From Corallococcus sp. (lineage in GTDB: Bacteria; Bacillota; Clostridia; Christensenellales; CAG-314): 9,799 nt of DNA. Under the pieces are notes generated by a model that was not told the DNA's origin, ran no database searches, and saw only the letters and a list, made by a program, of their open reading frames with translations. The stretch lies in assembly GCA_023663205.1 (NCBI GenBank), contig JAMPHX010000049.1, positions 1 to 9,799 of the forward strand, written 5' to 3'. Position numbers and translations under genes: made by a program. Within the stretch, counting starts at the first letter, position 1. Every line of letters starts with the position of its first letter. Of the stretch, positions 1 to 6,409 are shown in pieces.

Positions 1-28
1 TTTTTATTGCGGATGTGTATATTTTTAT

Positions 29-106
29 TATGGATTGCCGCGGTCGCTTCGCTCCTCGCAATGACGACAAAAAAAATAATCCATTACGCCTCGCAATGAC
101 GGCATA
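29..106. repeat. REP-like palindromic repeat pair
   Basis: Two repeat units lie just beyond the operon terminator. Unit 1 (about 32-67) and unit 2 (about 81-103) share the exact 13-mer CCTCGCAATGACG, at 54-66 and 89-101. Unit 1 has imperfect dyad symmetry: ATTGC at its left end pairs with GCAAT at its right end around a GC-rich core. ATGGATT near the left end of unit 1 is the reverse complement of AATCCAT at the left end of unit 2, so the two could also fold together. On the minus strand the pattern reads GTCATTGCGAGGAGCGAAG followed by a GCAATCC end. That pattern is familiar from short intergenic palindromes dispersed in many bacterial genomes. Assignment to a particular family is inference; no coding potential is seen. 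Confidence 0.6.
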
Positions 107-155
107 TAATAGCAAAATTGCTGTATTATTTTGATAAAATGAAAATCATATCCAT

Positions 156-183
156 AAAAAACACACGCTTAAATAAGCGTGTG
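156..183 (-). terminator. Intrinsic terminator of the yqfC-recO operon
   Basis: A perfect 10-bp inverted repeat, CACACGCTTA (162-171) and TAAGCGTGTG (174-183), is followed on the minus strand by six consecutive T residues (156-161). The ends of the stem are GC-rich, and the centre would open into a small AU loop. It lies 66 bases past the recO stop, with no gene between, and is oriented to end the minus-strand operon. Confidence 0.9.
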
Positions 184-249
184 GCAATAATCGTTACAAT
201 ACGGTTTACCGTGTTTTACTTACCTTGCAATAAGCACCGACGTCGCTAA

Positions 250-981
250 TCAATAATCGAACTTTACAAGTTCTCCGACGCTTTTGATACGTCCGATAAA
301 GTGAGATATGTATGCGGACAACAACTGCAAACAATCCTTGACGCTTGCATCGGGAAACGCTACGTTGCCCAACTTTTCGTAAGGCAGGCCGTTTAGCATT
401 TGCAGTACGGCGACCGACGATTTGGAAACAGCAAGACTATTTGTTGTATGACACTTTTCGCAAACCGCACCGCCCGACATTAAATCGAGATACATACGCT
501 TTGCGTGTTTGTCGCCGCAAACATTGCAACGAGAAACGTCTACGCCGTAACCGCAATTGTGCAAATACCCCGTAATAAACCTCAATGTTACTACAAACGG
601 ATTGTAACCGTCTGCAAGATGTTTGAGAGATTTGAGCGTATCAACAAATATCTGCGGATTGGGCTGCTCGTCCTGCTCCAATACGACAAGGCACTCTGCA
701 ACGGAACACGCTGCGTAAAACGCCACTACGTCTTCCCTTACGGAAAAGAAACTTTCCAATTGCTCGCACGTTTTCAAAACGTATCTTCCGTGTGTTTCGA
801 CAATCTCGAATTGCCCGAAACAAAAAGGCTCTTTGCAAAACCTGAGTTTGGCATTTGCCTTTCGGATACCCTTGGCGTGCACTGTGATTTTGCCGTACTC
901 CAAAGAATACAACCGTATCAACGAGTCGTATTCCTTATAATCAGTGGCTGTCAAAGTTATCGCTTTTGTGGTCAGTTCCAT
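250..981 (-). CDS. recO: DNA repair protein RecO
   Basis: RecO is a cytoplasmic recombination mediator. It acts with RecR (and RecF) to load RecA on SSB-coated single-stranded DNA and anneals complementary strands during gap repair. The 243-residue length is normal for the family. The N-terminal OB-fold region (about 1-80) begins with the typical pattern of a short strand, then TATDYKEYDSLIRLYS and a KGIRK motif near 37-41. The helical C-terminal region carries a four-cysteine zinc site, C152-x2-C155 and C174-x2-C177, as in many Firmicute and Deinococcus RecO proteins. ATG at 981 has only a weak SD (CTGGAAC). It lies 41 bases inside the upstream yqzL-like gene, so translation is probably coupled to that gene. 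It is the last gene of the operon, placed after era as in Bacillus. Confidence 0.95.
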   Translation of the reverse strand: MELTTKAITLTATDYKEYDSLIRLYSLEYGKITVHAKGIRKANAKLRFCKEPFCFGQFEIVETHGRYVLKTCEQLESFFSVREDVVAFYAACSVAECLVVLEQDEQPNPQIFVDTLKSLKHLADGYNPFVVTLRFITGYLHNCGYGVDVSRCNVCGDKHAKRMYLDLMSGGAVCEKCHTTNSLAVSKSSVAVLQMLNGLPYEKLGNVAFPDASVKDCLQLLSAYISHFIGRIKSVGELVKFDY

Positions 982-1060
982 TTTGTTCCAGTTTTTTGTA
1001 CAATCGATAATAAGCGGGATTTCCCGTTTTACTGAACAATTCCCAAACCGTGTTTTTCAA
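941..1060 (-). CDS. yqzL: YqzL-like small protein
   Basis: A 39-codon gene lies between era and recO, exactly where Bacillota carry yqzL. It starts with TTG at 1060, preceded by a near-perfect SD (AAGGAGGG, 1068-1075) at 7-base spacing. This is the strongest ribosome site in the intergenic gap. The product begins (M)KNTVWELFSKTGNPAYYRLY and continues KKLEQNG before a polar tail, ending in TGA at 941-943. The pattern W-x2-FS-x-TGN-x3-Y-x2-(F/Y)K-x2-E matches the YqzL-like family as I remember it; the Bacillus protein is about 47 residues and of unknown function. The gene overlaps the recO start by 41 bases in another frame. The SD, codon-level motif and synteny agree, so I regard it as real. 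No function is known; a link to Era or RecO rests only on gene order. Confidence 0.8.
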   Translation of the reverse strand: MKNTVWELFSKTGNPAYYRLYKKLEQNGTDHKSDNFDSH

Positions 1061-1092
1061 AATGGCGCCCTCCTTAACTTTGAGTTGTCCTA

Positions 1093-1121
1093 AATATAGG
1101 GTTGCCGATTTTGTTTGAAAA
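1093..1121 (-). promoter_or_regulatory. Possible weak promoter for yqzL-recO
   Basis: Between era and yqzL the minus strand reads TTTTCA (1116-1121), a 17-base spacer, then TATATT (1093-1098). These match the sigma-A boxes at 4/6 and 5/6. The position, starting 33 bases upstream of the yqzL TTG, would give a short leader. The sequence is AT-rich and such matches arise by chance, so this is tentative. Confidence 0.22.
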
Positions 1122-1138
1122 TATGCGCGTTGAGAATA

Positions 1139-2029
1139 CTACTTTGTAAAATATCCGAGTTGGGACATTACATACTTGTTGTTGCGCCAATCGTCCTTGA
1201 CCTTTACCCAAAGTTCAAGATATATGCGGGCATCGAGAAGTTTCTCCATGGATATTCGCGCCGAAGAACCTATACTTTTGATTCTTTCGCCGTGCTTTCC
1301 CAAGACAATGGGTTTGTGCGAAGCGCGCTCCACAATGACGTTTGCGTCAATCTCCCACAAATTACGCTCGGCATCAAACTCCATTTTGTTGAGTTCGATT
1401 CCTATGCCGTGGGGGATTTCGTCGTCCAATGCAAGCAACGTCTTTTCACGGATGATTTCGCAGATAAGATAGCGTTGGCTTTTGTCGGTAACGTCGTCCT
1501 CTTCAAAATACATTTGCGTACCCGTAAGATATTTTTTGAGAGCGGATTTGAGTTGTTCTACGTTGCGATTTTTGACGGCGGAAACACAATATACCTCGCG
1601 TATACAGTCTATGCCGTTTAACTTTTGCAGATGCGGCATAAGTTTTTCCGCTTGGGTGATATCCGTCTTGGTGACGGCAACTATTACGGGAATGTTCTTT
1701 TTTCCGTACATATTTATCTGCGCAAGTTCTCTGTCGTCTATTCCGTCGTGTCCGTCTATTGTTACGACAACGGCGTCAACGTCGGTTACTGCGTTGTCGA
1801 TACTTTTGAGCATATAGTCGCCCAGCGCGTTACGGCTTTTGAGAAACCCCGGAGTATCTACAAATACCATTTGGCTGTCGTCATCCGTCCACACTCCCAA
1901 TATGCTGTCGCGCGTGGTTTGAGGTTTTGGCGAAACTATCGAAATTTTTTGCTTTACAAGCGCATTTAAAAGTGTGGATTTGCCCGCATTTGCCAAACCT
2001 ACTATCGCTATAAAACCTGTCTTTCTCAT
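1139..2029 (-). CDS. era: GTPase Era
   Basis: Era is an essential GTPase that binds the 3' end of 16S rRNA and assists 30S subunit maturation. The 296-residue product has all domains. G1 is GLANAGKS (11-18) and switch I/G2 contains QTTRD (37-41). G3 is DTPG (58-61), G4 is TKTD (120-123, in place of the usual NKxD) and G5 is VSA (149-151). A C-terminal KH RNA-binding domain has its GxxG loop at 244-247 (GKHG), followed by the Era signature YLELWVKVKDDWR (270-282). ATG at 2029 was chosen because GGGAGA lies just upstream and the G1 loop then falls at the family position. The open frame extends further upstream but only as a shadow inside ybeY. The start lies two bases after the ybeY stop, so expression is coupled. 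G1 has L-A-N-A instead of the common R-P-N-V, a mild divergence. Confidence 0.96.
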   Translation of the reverse strand: MRKTGFIAIVGLANAGKSTLLNALVKQKISIVSPKPQTTRDSILGVWTDDDSQMVFVDTPGFLKSRNALGDYMLKSIDNAVTDVDAVVVTIDGHDGIDDRELAQINMYGKKNIPVIVAVTKTDITQAEKLMPHLQKLNGIDCIREVYCVSAVKNRNVEQLKSALKKYLTGTQMYFEEDDVTDKSQRYLICEIIREKTLLALDDEIPHGIGIELNKMEFDAERNLWEIDANVIVERASHKPIVLGKHGERIKSIGSSARISMEKLLDARIYLELWVKVKDDWRNNKYVMSQLGYFTK

Positions 2030-2031
2030 AA

Positions 2032-2511
2032 CTATCTCCCAAAGCCGCATTGTTCGAGTACGGCGCGTTGAATTTCCGTCATTTCCGCTTCGTCCTGCGG
2101 TTCGATATGGTCGTACCCCAACAAATGCAACAACCCGTGCAATGCCAAAAAACAAATTTCGCGGCGTTTGCCGTGCCCGTATTCACGCGCCTGAGCATAT
2201 GCAACTTGTTTGCAGATAACAATATCGCCGAGCAGCATTTTTCCCGTTTGCGGGTCGACGTCGCCGGTAAAATCTGCCAAATCGAGCGGTTTTCCGCGCA
2301 GGTTATCGGCAGTAGGAAACGACAGAACGTCAGTTACTTTGTCTATGCCGCGCGTTTGGGCGTTTAATGCACGGATTTCGTCATCCGAAACAAAGTCGAG
2401 CGACACTTCAAATTTGCTGCCGTCTTGCTGCAAATACGTCATTGCGCAGTTGTATACTTTTGCTATATCGCGTTTGGTAAAATAGTCGGCTCCGCCGAAA
2501 ATCACTTTCAC
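2032..2511 (-). CDS. ybeY: Endoribonuclease YbeY
   Basis: YbeY is a zinc-dependent single-strand endoribonuclease involved in 16S rRNA 3' end maturation and ribosome quality control. The 159-residue product carries the signature H-x3-H-x5-H: His125, His129 and His135 within HGLLHLLGYDH. The conserved R-G-x-D-K-V-T-DVLSFP segment (Arg54, 54-66) is also present. Translation starts at GTG (2511), with GGAGG 7 bases upstream. It overlaps the stop of the HD hydrolase gene by four bases (GTGA). The next gene, era, starts two bases after the ybeY stop. Era and YbeY both act on the small ribosomal subunit, which fits their pairing. In Bacillus subtilis dgkA and cdd lie between these two genes; here they are absent. 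Confidence 0.95.
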   Translation of the reverse strand: MKVIFGGADYFTKRDIAKVYNCAMTYLQQDGSKFEVSLDFVSDDEIRALNAQTRGIDKVTDVLSFPTADNLRGKPLDLADFTGDVDPQTGKMLLGDIVICKQVAYAQAREYGHGKRREICFLALHGLLHLLGYDHIEPQDEAEMTEIQRAVLEQCGFGR

Positions 2512-3932
2512 TTATCTGCCTCCAATTTGACATCGGGGTATTTGACGCGCGTATGCTTGATACCCACAAAAGTAGTAATGATAGTACTTTTGATTATATC
2601 GATTTCCTTCATTGTGATATCGCACTCGGAAAATTGGTTGAACGTCATACGCTCGGCAACTATGCCGTCGACAATGCTTTCCGCCTTGTTTTTGTTGCCC
2701 GATGCGCGCAATGCCGCTTCGCATGCGTCGCAAATCATAAGTATGGCGGAAATTTTGCTTGTAGGTTTGGGTCCGTCGTAACTGTAATCCGCATACGGCA
2801 GCACTCCGTCGGTGTACTTTTGCGCTTTGACGTAAAAATACTTTATCGGCATTGTTCCGTGGTGCTCTACTATTGCACGCTGTATTTCTACCGGCAGTTT
2901 ATATTGACGGGCAAGCGCCAAACCGTTGACGGTGTGTGACTTTATCATAGATACGCTTGCTTCGGGCGTGATTTGGTCGTGAGGATTTACGCCGTCGGTT
3001 TGGTTTTCGGTAAAGTACTTGGGATTTTTGAGTTTGCCGATATCGTGATAATACGCCACCGCTCTTGCCAAAAACGGGTTTTCGCCCACAGCCGCCGCGC
3101 AAGCCTCTACGTAGTTGGCAACCGCAAGACTGTGACTGAATGTGCCCGGAGCCTTTTCGTACAGTTTACGCATAAGTTCGGTATTGGTGGTCGCTATCTC
3201 CGAGAATCTGAATGGCGACACTACGTTGAATATTCGTTCCAGCAGCGGCAGCAGCAAGAACATAAGCGTTATGCTGACTATTCCGCCCGCAAACGACCAC
3301 AGCAGATGCGGATAGAACCACAGCCAATCCAAGGTGGAACCCAATAGCAAAAATACTATCAATCGGCAAAGGGCGGTAATCAATCCCAAAGCGATACCGA
3401 CTATTATGTATACAAACCTACGGTTGAATGTACCCAATACATAAGACATAAACACCGCGGTTGTAATACCTGCAAACAAAATGAAACAGTTTTCGTTACC
3501 GAAAGCAGCGCTTTCGGAAGAAAAACACAAATTCTGCAAGAAATACAGCATTACTACAACAAAGTTGGTAAAGAAACTGCTTTTGTTGGAAACAAGTTGA
3601 GAAAGTATAAGAGAACACAATGCAAGCGGCGCAACTTCGACTATGCCGAGCGGAACGTCGCACACCCATATGAGAACGTAACACAACAACATAGTTGCAC
3701 ACAATGTTGCAACTTTGCGCGTGTTGTACGCCACGTCTTTGTCCGCATAGTAAACGTAAAAGCCTACGCTGCCTATAAATATCAACAGACATGCCAACAT
3801 TATAAGCGAACTTTGCCAAGTAAGCACATCTATATTGGTAAGCAAAATCATTGCCGCAAACAGCACGTAAATAACTGCAAATATGGCAATGTTGCTATAC
3901 AAGTTTTTGGGAACTTTTAATCTTTTTGTCAT
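2508..3932 (-). CDS. pgpH: PgpH/YqfF-type membrane HD phosphohydrolase lacking the extracellular sensor domain
   Basis: By position and domains this is the YqfF/PgpH homologue, a family that hydrolyses cyclic di-AMP to pApA through a cytoplasmic HD domain. The 474 residues comprise about seven or eight hydrophobic segments (roughly 12-33, 42-62, 73-93, 97-137, 150-167, 172-198 and 207-233), then an HD domain. Metal-site residues are visible: His267 (FSHSL), His296-Asp297 (YYHDIGK), His333, His357-His358 (EHHGT) and Asp402 (CDACEA). PgpH proteins are usually about 700 residues, with a large extracellular 7TMR-HDED domain between the first and second membrane helices. Here only a few residues separate those helices, so that domain is missing. 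The gene is flanked by 4-base overlaps with phoH (ATGA) and ybeY (GTGA), leaving no room for a longer start. The SD is AGAGGAAAG. Cyclic di-AMP specificity is inferred from family and synteny. Confidence 0.88.
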   Translation of the reverse strand: MTKRLKVPKNLYSNIAIFAVIYVLFAAMILLTNIDVLTWQSSLIMLACLLIFIGSVGFYVYYADKDVAYNTRKVATLCATMLLCYVLIWVCDVPLGIVEVAPLALCSLILSQLVSNKSSFFTNFVVVMLYFLQNLCFSSESAAFGNENCFILFAGITTAVFMSYVLGTFNRRFVYIIVGIALGLITALCRLIVFLLLGSTLDWLWFYPHLLWSFAGGIVSITLMFLLLPLLERIFNVVSPFRFSEIATTNTELMRKLYEKAPGTFSHSLAVANYVEACAAAVGENPFLARAVAYYHDIGKLKNPKYFTENQTDGVNPHDQITPEASVSMIKSHTVNGLALARQYKLPVEIQRAIVEHHGTMPIKYFYVKAQKYTDGVLPYADYSYDGPKPTSKISAILMICDACEAALRASGNKNKAESIVDGIVAERMTFNQFSECDITMKEIDIIKSTIITTFVGIKHTRVKYPDVKLEADK

Positions 3933-4867
3933 TTACTTCTTTCCTCTGCATTTTCGTACGCCTTGACTATGAGCCTTACAAGCGGATGACGCACTACGTC
4001 GCGTTCGCTGAACCGGCATACCGCAATATCGGGTACGTCTTTTAGTATTTTGACGGCGTGTTTTAATCCGCTGACTTTGCCGTCGGGCAAGTCGATTTGC
4101 GTTAAATCGCCGGTTATTACCATTTTGCTGTTTTCGCCCAAACGGGTCAAAAACATTTTCAACTGTTCCTTGGTGGTGTTTTGCGCTTCGTCCAAAATGA
4201 CAAATGCGTTGTTTAGCGTGCGTCCGCGCATATACGCAAGAGGCGCAACTTCGATTATTCCCTTTTCCATCATCTTGGAGTAACTATCGGCTCCTAACAT
4301 TTCCGTCAATGCGTCGTACAGCGGACGCAGATACGGATTGACTTTTTCCTGCAAATCACCCGGCAGAAAACCCAACTTCTCGCCCGCTTCTACCGCCGGA
4401 CGGGTTAACACTATGCGTTCTACACGTTTGTTTTTGTAGTGATTTACCGCAAGCGCAACGGCAAGATAGGTTTTGCCCGTGCCTGCCGGACCTACGCCGA
4501 ATGTTACCGTACGGGAGTTGATTGCGTCAACAAACTTCTTTTGCCCTACGGTACGGCTTTTGATTGGCTTTCCTTTGTGAGTAATTGCAACCGTATCGGA
4601 TAACAACTTGTCCATTTCGTCCAATTTGTCGTCCTTGGCGCAATCGCAAACGTAGTTTACGCGCCCGATGTCGATATCTTCGCCCGCCTCAATCATTTCC
4701 GCAAGTTTGTCCAAAGCAGCCAAGGCAAGGTCTACGTCCTTTTCTTCGCCCTGCAAATAACTTTGTCCGCCTTCCAAAACCATCATAACGCCGAAAGACG
4801 AACATACCGCTTTGATATTTTCGTCAAACGTGCCGAAAAGACGTATCAGCACATCGATATTTTGCAC
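3929..4867 (-). CDS. phoH: PhoH family ATPase (PhoH/YbeZ type)
   Basis: PhoH-like proteins are cytoplasmic P-loop ATPases related to the helicase core. In Escherichia coli the homologue YbeZ pairs with YbeY in RNA and ribosome metabolism. The 312-residue frame begins with a small KH-like N-terminal region (LFGTFDENI near 10-18). It then has Walker A GPAGTGKT (126-133), Walker B VILDEAQN (223-230), ITGDLTQIDLP (251-261) and a C-terminal SERDVVRHPLV segment. Coordinates use GTG at 4867, but that codon has no SD at normal distance; GGAGG lies about 33 bases upstream. Extending in frame to ACG at 4891 adds eight residues, gives 320 residues (close to B. subtilis PhoH) and restores an 8-base spacing. 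The true start is therefore uncertain. The stop overlaps the HD hydrolase start by four bases. Confidence 0.94.
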   Translation of the reverse strand: MQNIDVLIRLFGTFDENIKAVCSSFGVMMVLEGGQSYLQGEEKDVDLALAALDKLAEMIEAGEDIDIGRVNYVCDCAKDDKLDEMDKLLSDTVAITHKGKPIKSRTVGQKKFVDAINSRTVTFGVGPAGTGKTYLAVALAVNHYKNKRVERIVLTRPAVEAGEKLGFLPGDLQEKVNPYLRPLYDALTEMLGADSYSKMMEKGIIEVAPLAYMRGRTLNNAFVILDEAQNTTKEQLKMFLTRLGENSKMVITGDLTQIDLPDGKVSGLKHAVKILKDVPDIAVCRFSERDVVRHPLVRLIVKAYENAEERSK

Positions 4868-4904
4868 GTTGATTTTTTTTTTGACTGTCGTCTTAGGTTC
4901 CTCC
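4868..4904 (-). promoter_or_regulatory. phoH ribosome binding site and probable N-terminal extension with ACG start
   Basis: The only SD before phoH is GGAGG (4900-4904), inside the last codons of yqfD. Eight bases after it comes ACG (4889-4891), in frame with phoH. Translation from it would add (M)TVKKKIN before the annotated GTG, a typical lysine-rich PhoH lead-in. No ATG, GTG or TTG exists in any frame between the SD and GTG 4867. The stretch contains a run of ten A residues on the minus strand (4873-4882). The TAA of yqfD would be separated from ACG by one base, matching the tight spacing elsewhere in the operon. An ACG start is rare, so this remains an inference. Confidence 0.45.
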
Positions 4905-6002
4905 CTCTAACAGTTTTTCACCGTTTATCTTCCTTTCGCCCCTTACCGTTACGGTTACCACTCCGTCTTTGACGCCGTATACCGTTTGAGCCGGGGTAAA
5001 ATCCGCACCTTTGAGCGCGCGTTCCAAAGCAAGTTTGTTAAGTTCGGGCAGTTGCTGTTCCAGCGTAGAAGTTACGGTTTGTTCCTCTACTTCGCACAGC
5101 AACTCGGTTGTAACTACTATTCCGAGCGGTAATGTGACTGCGGAAAGTACCTGCGTTTGGTACATTTCAAACGGCGAATCCTTTTGGCTGACGCAGTTGG
5201 CTATTTTGACGGTTGTACGCGTAAATGTGTTGCCCGTTTGCACCGTTTTTACGGTTTGGAGATTAAATTCCGCCCTGCCGACTTTGCAAACTTCGGCGTA
5301 TACTTCCCCTATTGCACGCACGCTTTTGTATGTGCCGTCGGCAAATGTACGTCTGCCGTGTATAAGCACCTGTCCCTTTTGCACCTCATCGCCTACTTTT
5401 ACCGCGGCAGTGCCTTGGATTACGGTTATGCGCGTAACTACGCCGCCGTGCGTCGCTACTATGTCGCGAGGGGTTGTCAAATCTATCGGGTCGCTTTTGT
5501 CTACCTTGTCGATAATCTTTACAGAAAGAACGCTTCCGCGCCTATCGACTATTGCGTACGAAACGTCGAGCGTTGTACAAAGATAGTTTTCAAATTCGTC
5601 GATATTCAGCCCGACAAGCGGACTGCCGATTTTTATTCCGTATGATTCTACTGCCGTTTTGACGGCGTCGCTGTCTTCGGCGTCGATTTTGACATCGAAA
5701 CAAAAACAAGACGTGACCGCTATACACGGAAAAAACAGCACCGCCGCAATAAACACCGCTATATGACGTTTGCAGTTTTGCCAAAATGCGCTAAGCCCTC
5801 TGCGCCTTATACGGATGTTATTATAACACTTTTCTTGCAGCAATGCAATCACCTTATCGGTATTTGCCGTGTAAACCGTTAGTAGACATTGTTTGCGCCC
5901 TAATCGGCGTGCCTTTACTACCGGAATACCCGACTTAACGACAGTATTTACAAGACGTTCGAAATTTAACCCCGTAAAAGAAATATCCGTAAGACTTTTC
6001 AT
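4893..6002 (-). CDS. yqfD: Sporulation protein YqfD
   Basis: YqfD is a membrane protein conserved in endospore formers and expressed under the mother-cell factor sigma-E in Bacillus; its molecular function is unclear. The 369-residue product starts with a cytoplasmic region rich in basic residues (about 1-80), similar to the family N-terminus (FERLVNTVVKSGIPV). One membrane helix follows at about 81-101, then a large external region. That region includes a hairpin segment, HGGVVTRITV followed by VGDEVQKGQVLIHG (186-217), resembling the lipoyl/biotinyl-like fold seen in membrane-fusion proteins. It is followed by a segment resembling the family's RAxGEVxA motif (230-238). The length is slightly below the usual 380-400. 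ATG at 6002 has GGAG upstream and overlaps the yqfC stop by four bases (ATGA), implying coupling. Its end carries the phoH SD. Confidence 0.92.
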   Translation of the reverse strand: MKSLTDISFTGLNFERLVNTVVKSGIPVVKARRLGRKQCLLTVYTANTDKVIALLQEKCYNNIRIRRRGLSAFWQNCKRHIAVFIAAVLFFPCIAVTSCFCFDVKIDAEDSDAVKTAVESYGIKIGSPLVGLNIDEFENYLCTTLDVSYAIVDRRGSVLSVKIIDKVDKSDPIDLTTPRDIVATHGGVVTRITVIQGTAAVKVGDEVQKGQVLIHGRRTFADGTYKSVRAIGEVYAEVCKVGRAEFNLQTVKTVQTGNTFTRTTVKIANCVSQKDSPFEMYQTQVLSAVTLPLGIVVTTELLCEVEEQTVTSTLEQQLPELNKLALERALKGADFTPAQTVYGVKDGVVTVTVRGERKINGEKLLEGGT

Positions 6003-6265
6003 TGCACGTACTCCACAGAATGAATTTCTCCGCGAACAACGGCAGAGTCCTTGTTAAGTTGACAAATAAAAAGAACATCGCCGTTAACGGCAAGTTTGCT
6101 TTTGCCAACTTTGAAAACTATCTGTTCTTCCGTGTATGCGATTAGTCCTCCGTGCCCTTCGATTACCGCCGTATGTCCGCCGAATACGCTGTACTTGTAG
6201 GAATGAGCAAGGGCGGATATTTCCAACCCGCATACGTCTGCTATGCTTTTTTCAAATGATTTCAT
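5999..6265 (-). CDS. yqfC: YabP/YqfC family sporulation protein
   Basis: An 88-residue protein preceding yqfD, as in Bacillus and Clostridia. The YabP/YqfC family consists of small beta-rich proteins linked to sporulation; the biochemical role is unknown. The sequence shows the expected pattern: a central IEGHGGLIAYTEEQI segment (35-49), a KLAVNGDVLFI strand pair (57-67) and a C-terminal GEIHSVEYV (79-87). The last matches the family ending G-x-I-x2-V-x-Y. ATG at 6265 is the only option, since a TAA occurs in frame four codons upstream and no other start is supported by an SD. Unusually, no SD is visible before the ATG. Its stop overlaps the yqfD start by four bases. It is the first gene of the operon. 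Confidence 0.88.
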   Translation of the reverse strand: MKSFEKSIADVCGLEISALAHSYKYSVFGGHTAVIEGHGGLIAYTEEQIVFKVGKSKLAVNGDVLFICQLNKDSAVVRGEIHSVEYVQ

Positions 6266-6293
6266 ACAAATAATTTATGCGGAAACCGTCGGC

Positions 6294-6309
6294 ATTTTGT
6301 ATACAAAAT
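6294..6309. promoter_or_regulatory. 16-bp perfect palindrome upstream of yqfC
   Basis: ATTTTGTATACAAAAT is a perfect palindrome centred between 6301 and 6302, 29 bases upstream of the yqfC ATG and downstream of the probable csoR terminator. It could be an operator or part of a promoter for the yqfC operon. No good sigma-A boxes are seen nearby. On the minus strand CATAAATT (6272-6279) resembles a sigma-E type -10 box (CATACAnT), but no convincing -35 box is seen. A regulatory role is inferred from position only. Confidence 0.35.
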
Positions 6310-6329
6310 TTGCTGCGGCGCGCGGCAAC

Positions 6330-6397
6330 AAAAAAAACGCGCGTAGACAATAAACGTATGCAATGAGTTCACGCCGTTTTATCATGCCTATGCGCGT
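6330..6397 (-). terminator. Probable terminator of the copA-csoR operon
   Basis: Downstream of csoR on the minus strand, ACGCGC (plus strand 6392-6397) can pair with GCGCGT (plus 6337-6342). An inner stem AAACG/CGTTT (plus 6375-6379 with 6352-6356) lies between them. The structure is followed by eight T residues on the minus strand (6330-6337). The large loop and interrupted stem make it weaker than a classical terminator. A competing fold uses CGCGCG on both sides of the T tract (6316-6343). It lies between a copper operon and an unrelated operon, which supports a termination role. Confidence 0.45.
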
Positions 6398-6409
6398 TAT
6401 ATTTGTTTG

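Noticed and set aside
29..106. CRISPR array
   Set aside because: Only two imperfect units of unequal length, no uniform spacers and no cas genes.
106..129. Hairpin ATAAT-AGCAA / TTGCT-ATTAT as a second terminator
   Set aside because: AU-rich and interrupted, with only a short T run on one side. The terminator at 156-183 already accounts for the operon end.
505..1035. 176-codon plus-strand frame opposite recO and yqzL
   Set aside because: It covers two well-supported minus-strand genes; composition and lack of SD mark it as a shadow.
2030..2155. Upstream extension of era by 42 codons
   Set aside because: It overlaps ybeY, has no family similarity, and the ATG at 2029 has a good SD and gives the normal Era N-terminus.
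5011..5586. 191-codon plus-strand frame opposite yqfD
   Set aside because: Low-complexity Ser/Thr/Val composition, produced by the complement of yqfD codons; no domain or ribosome site.
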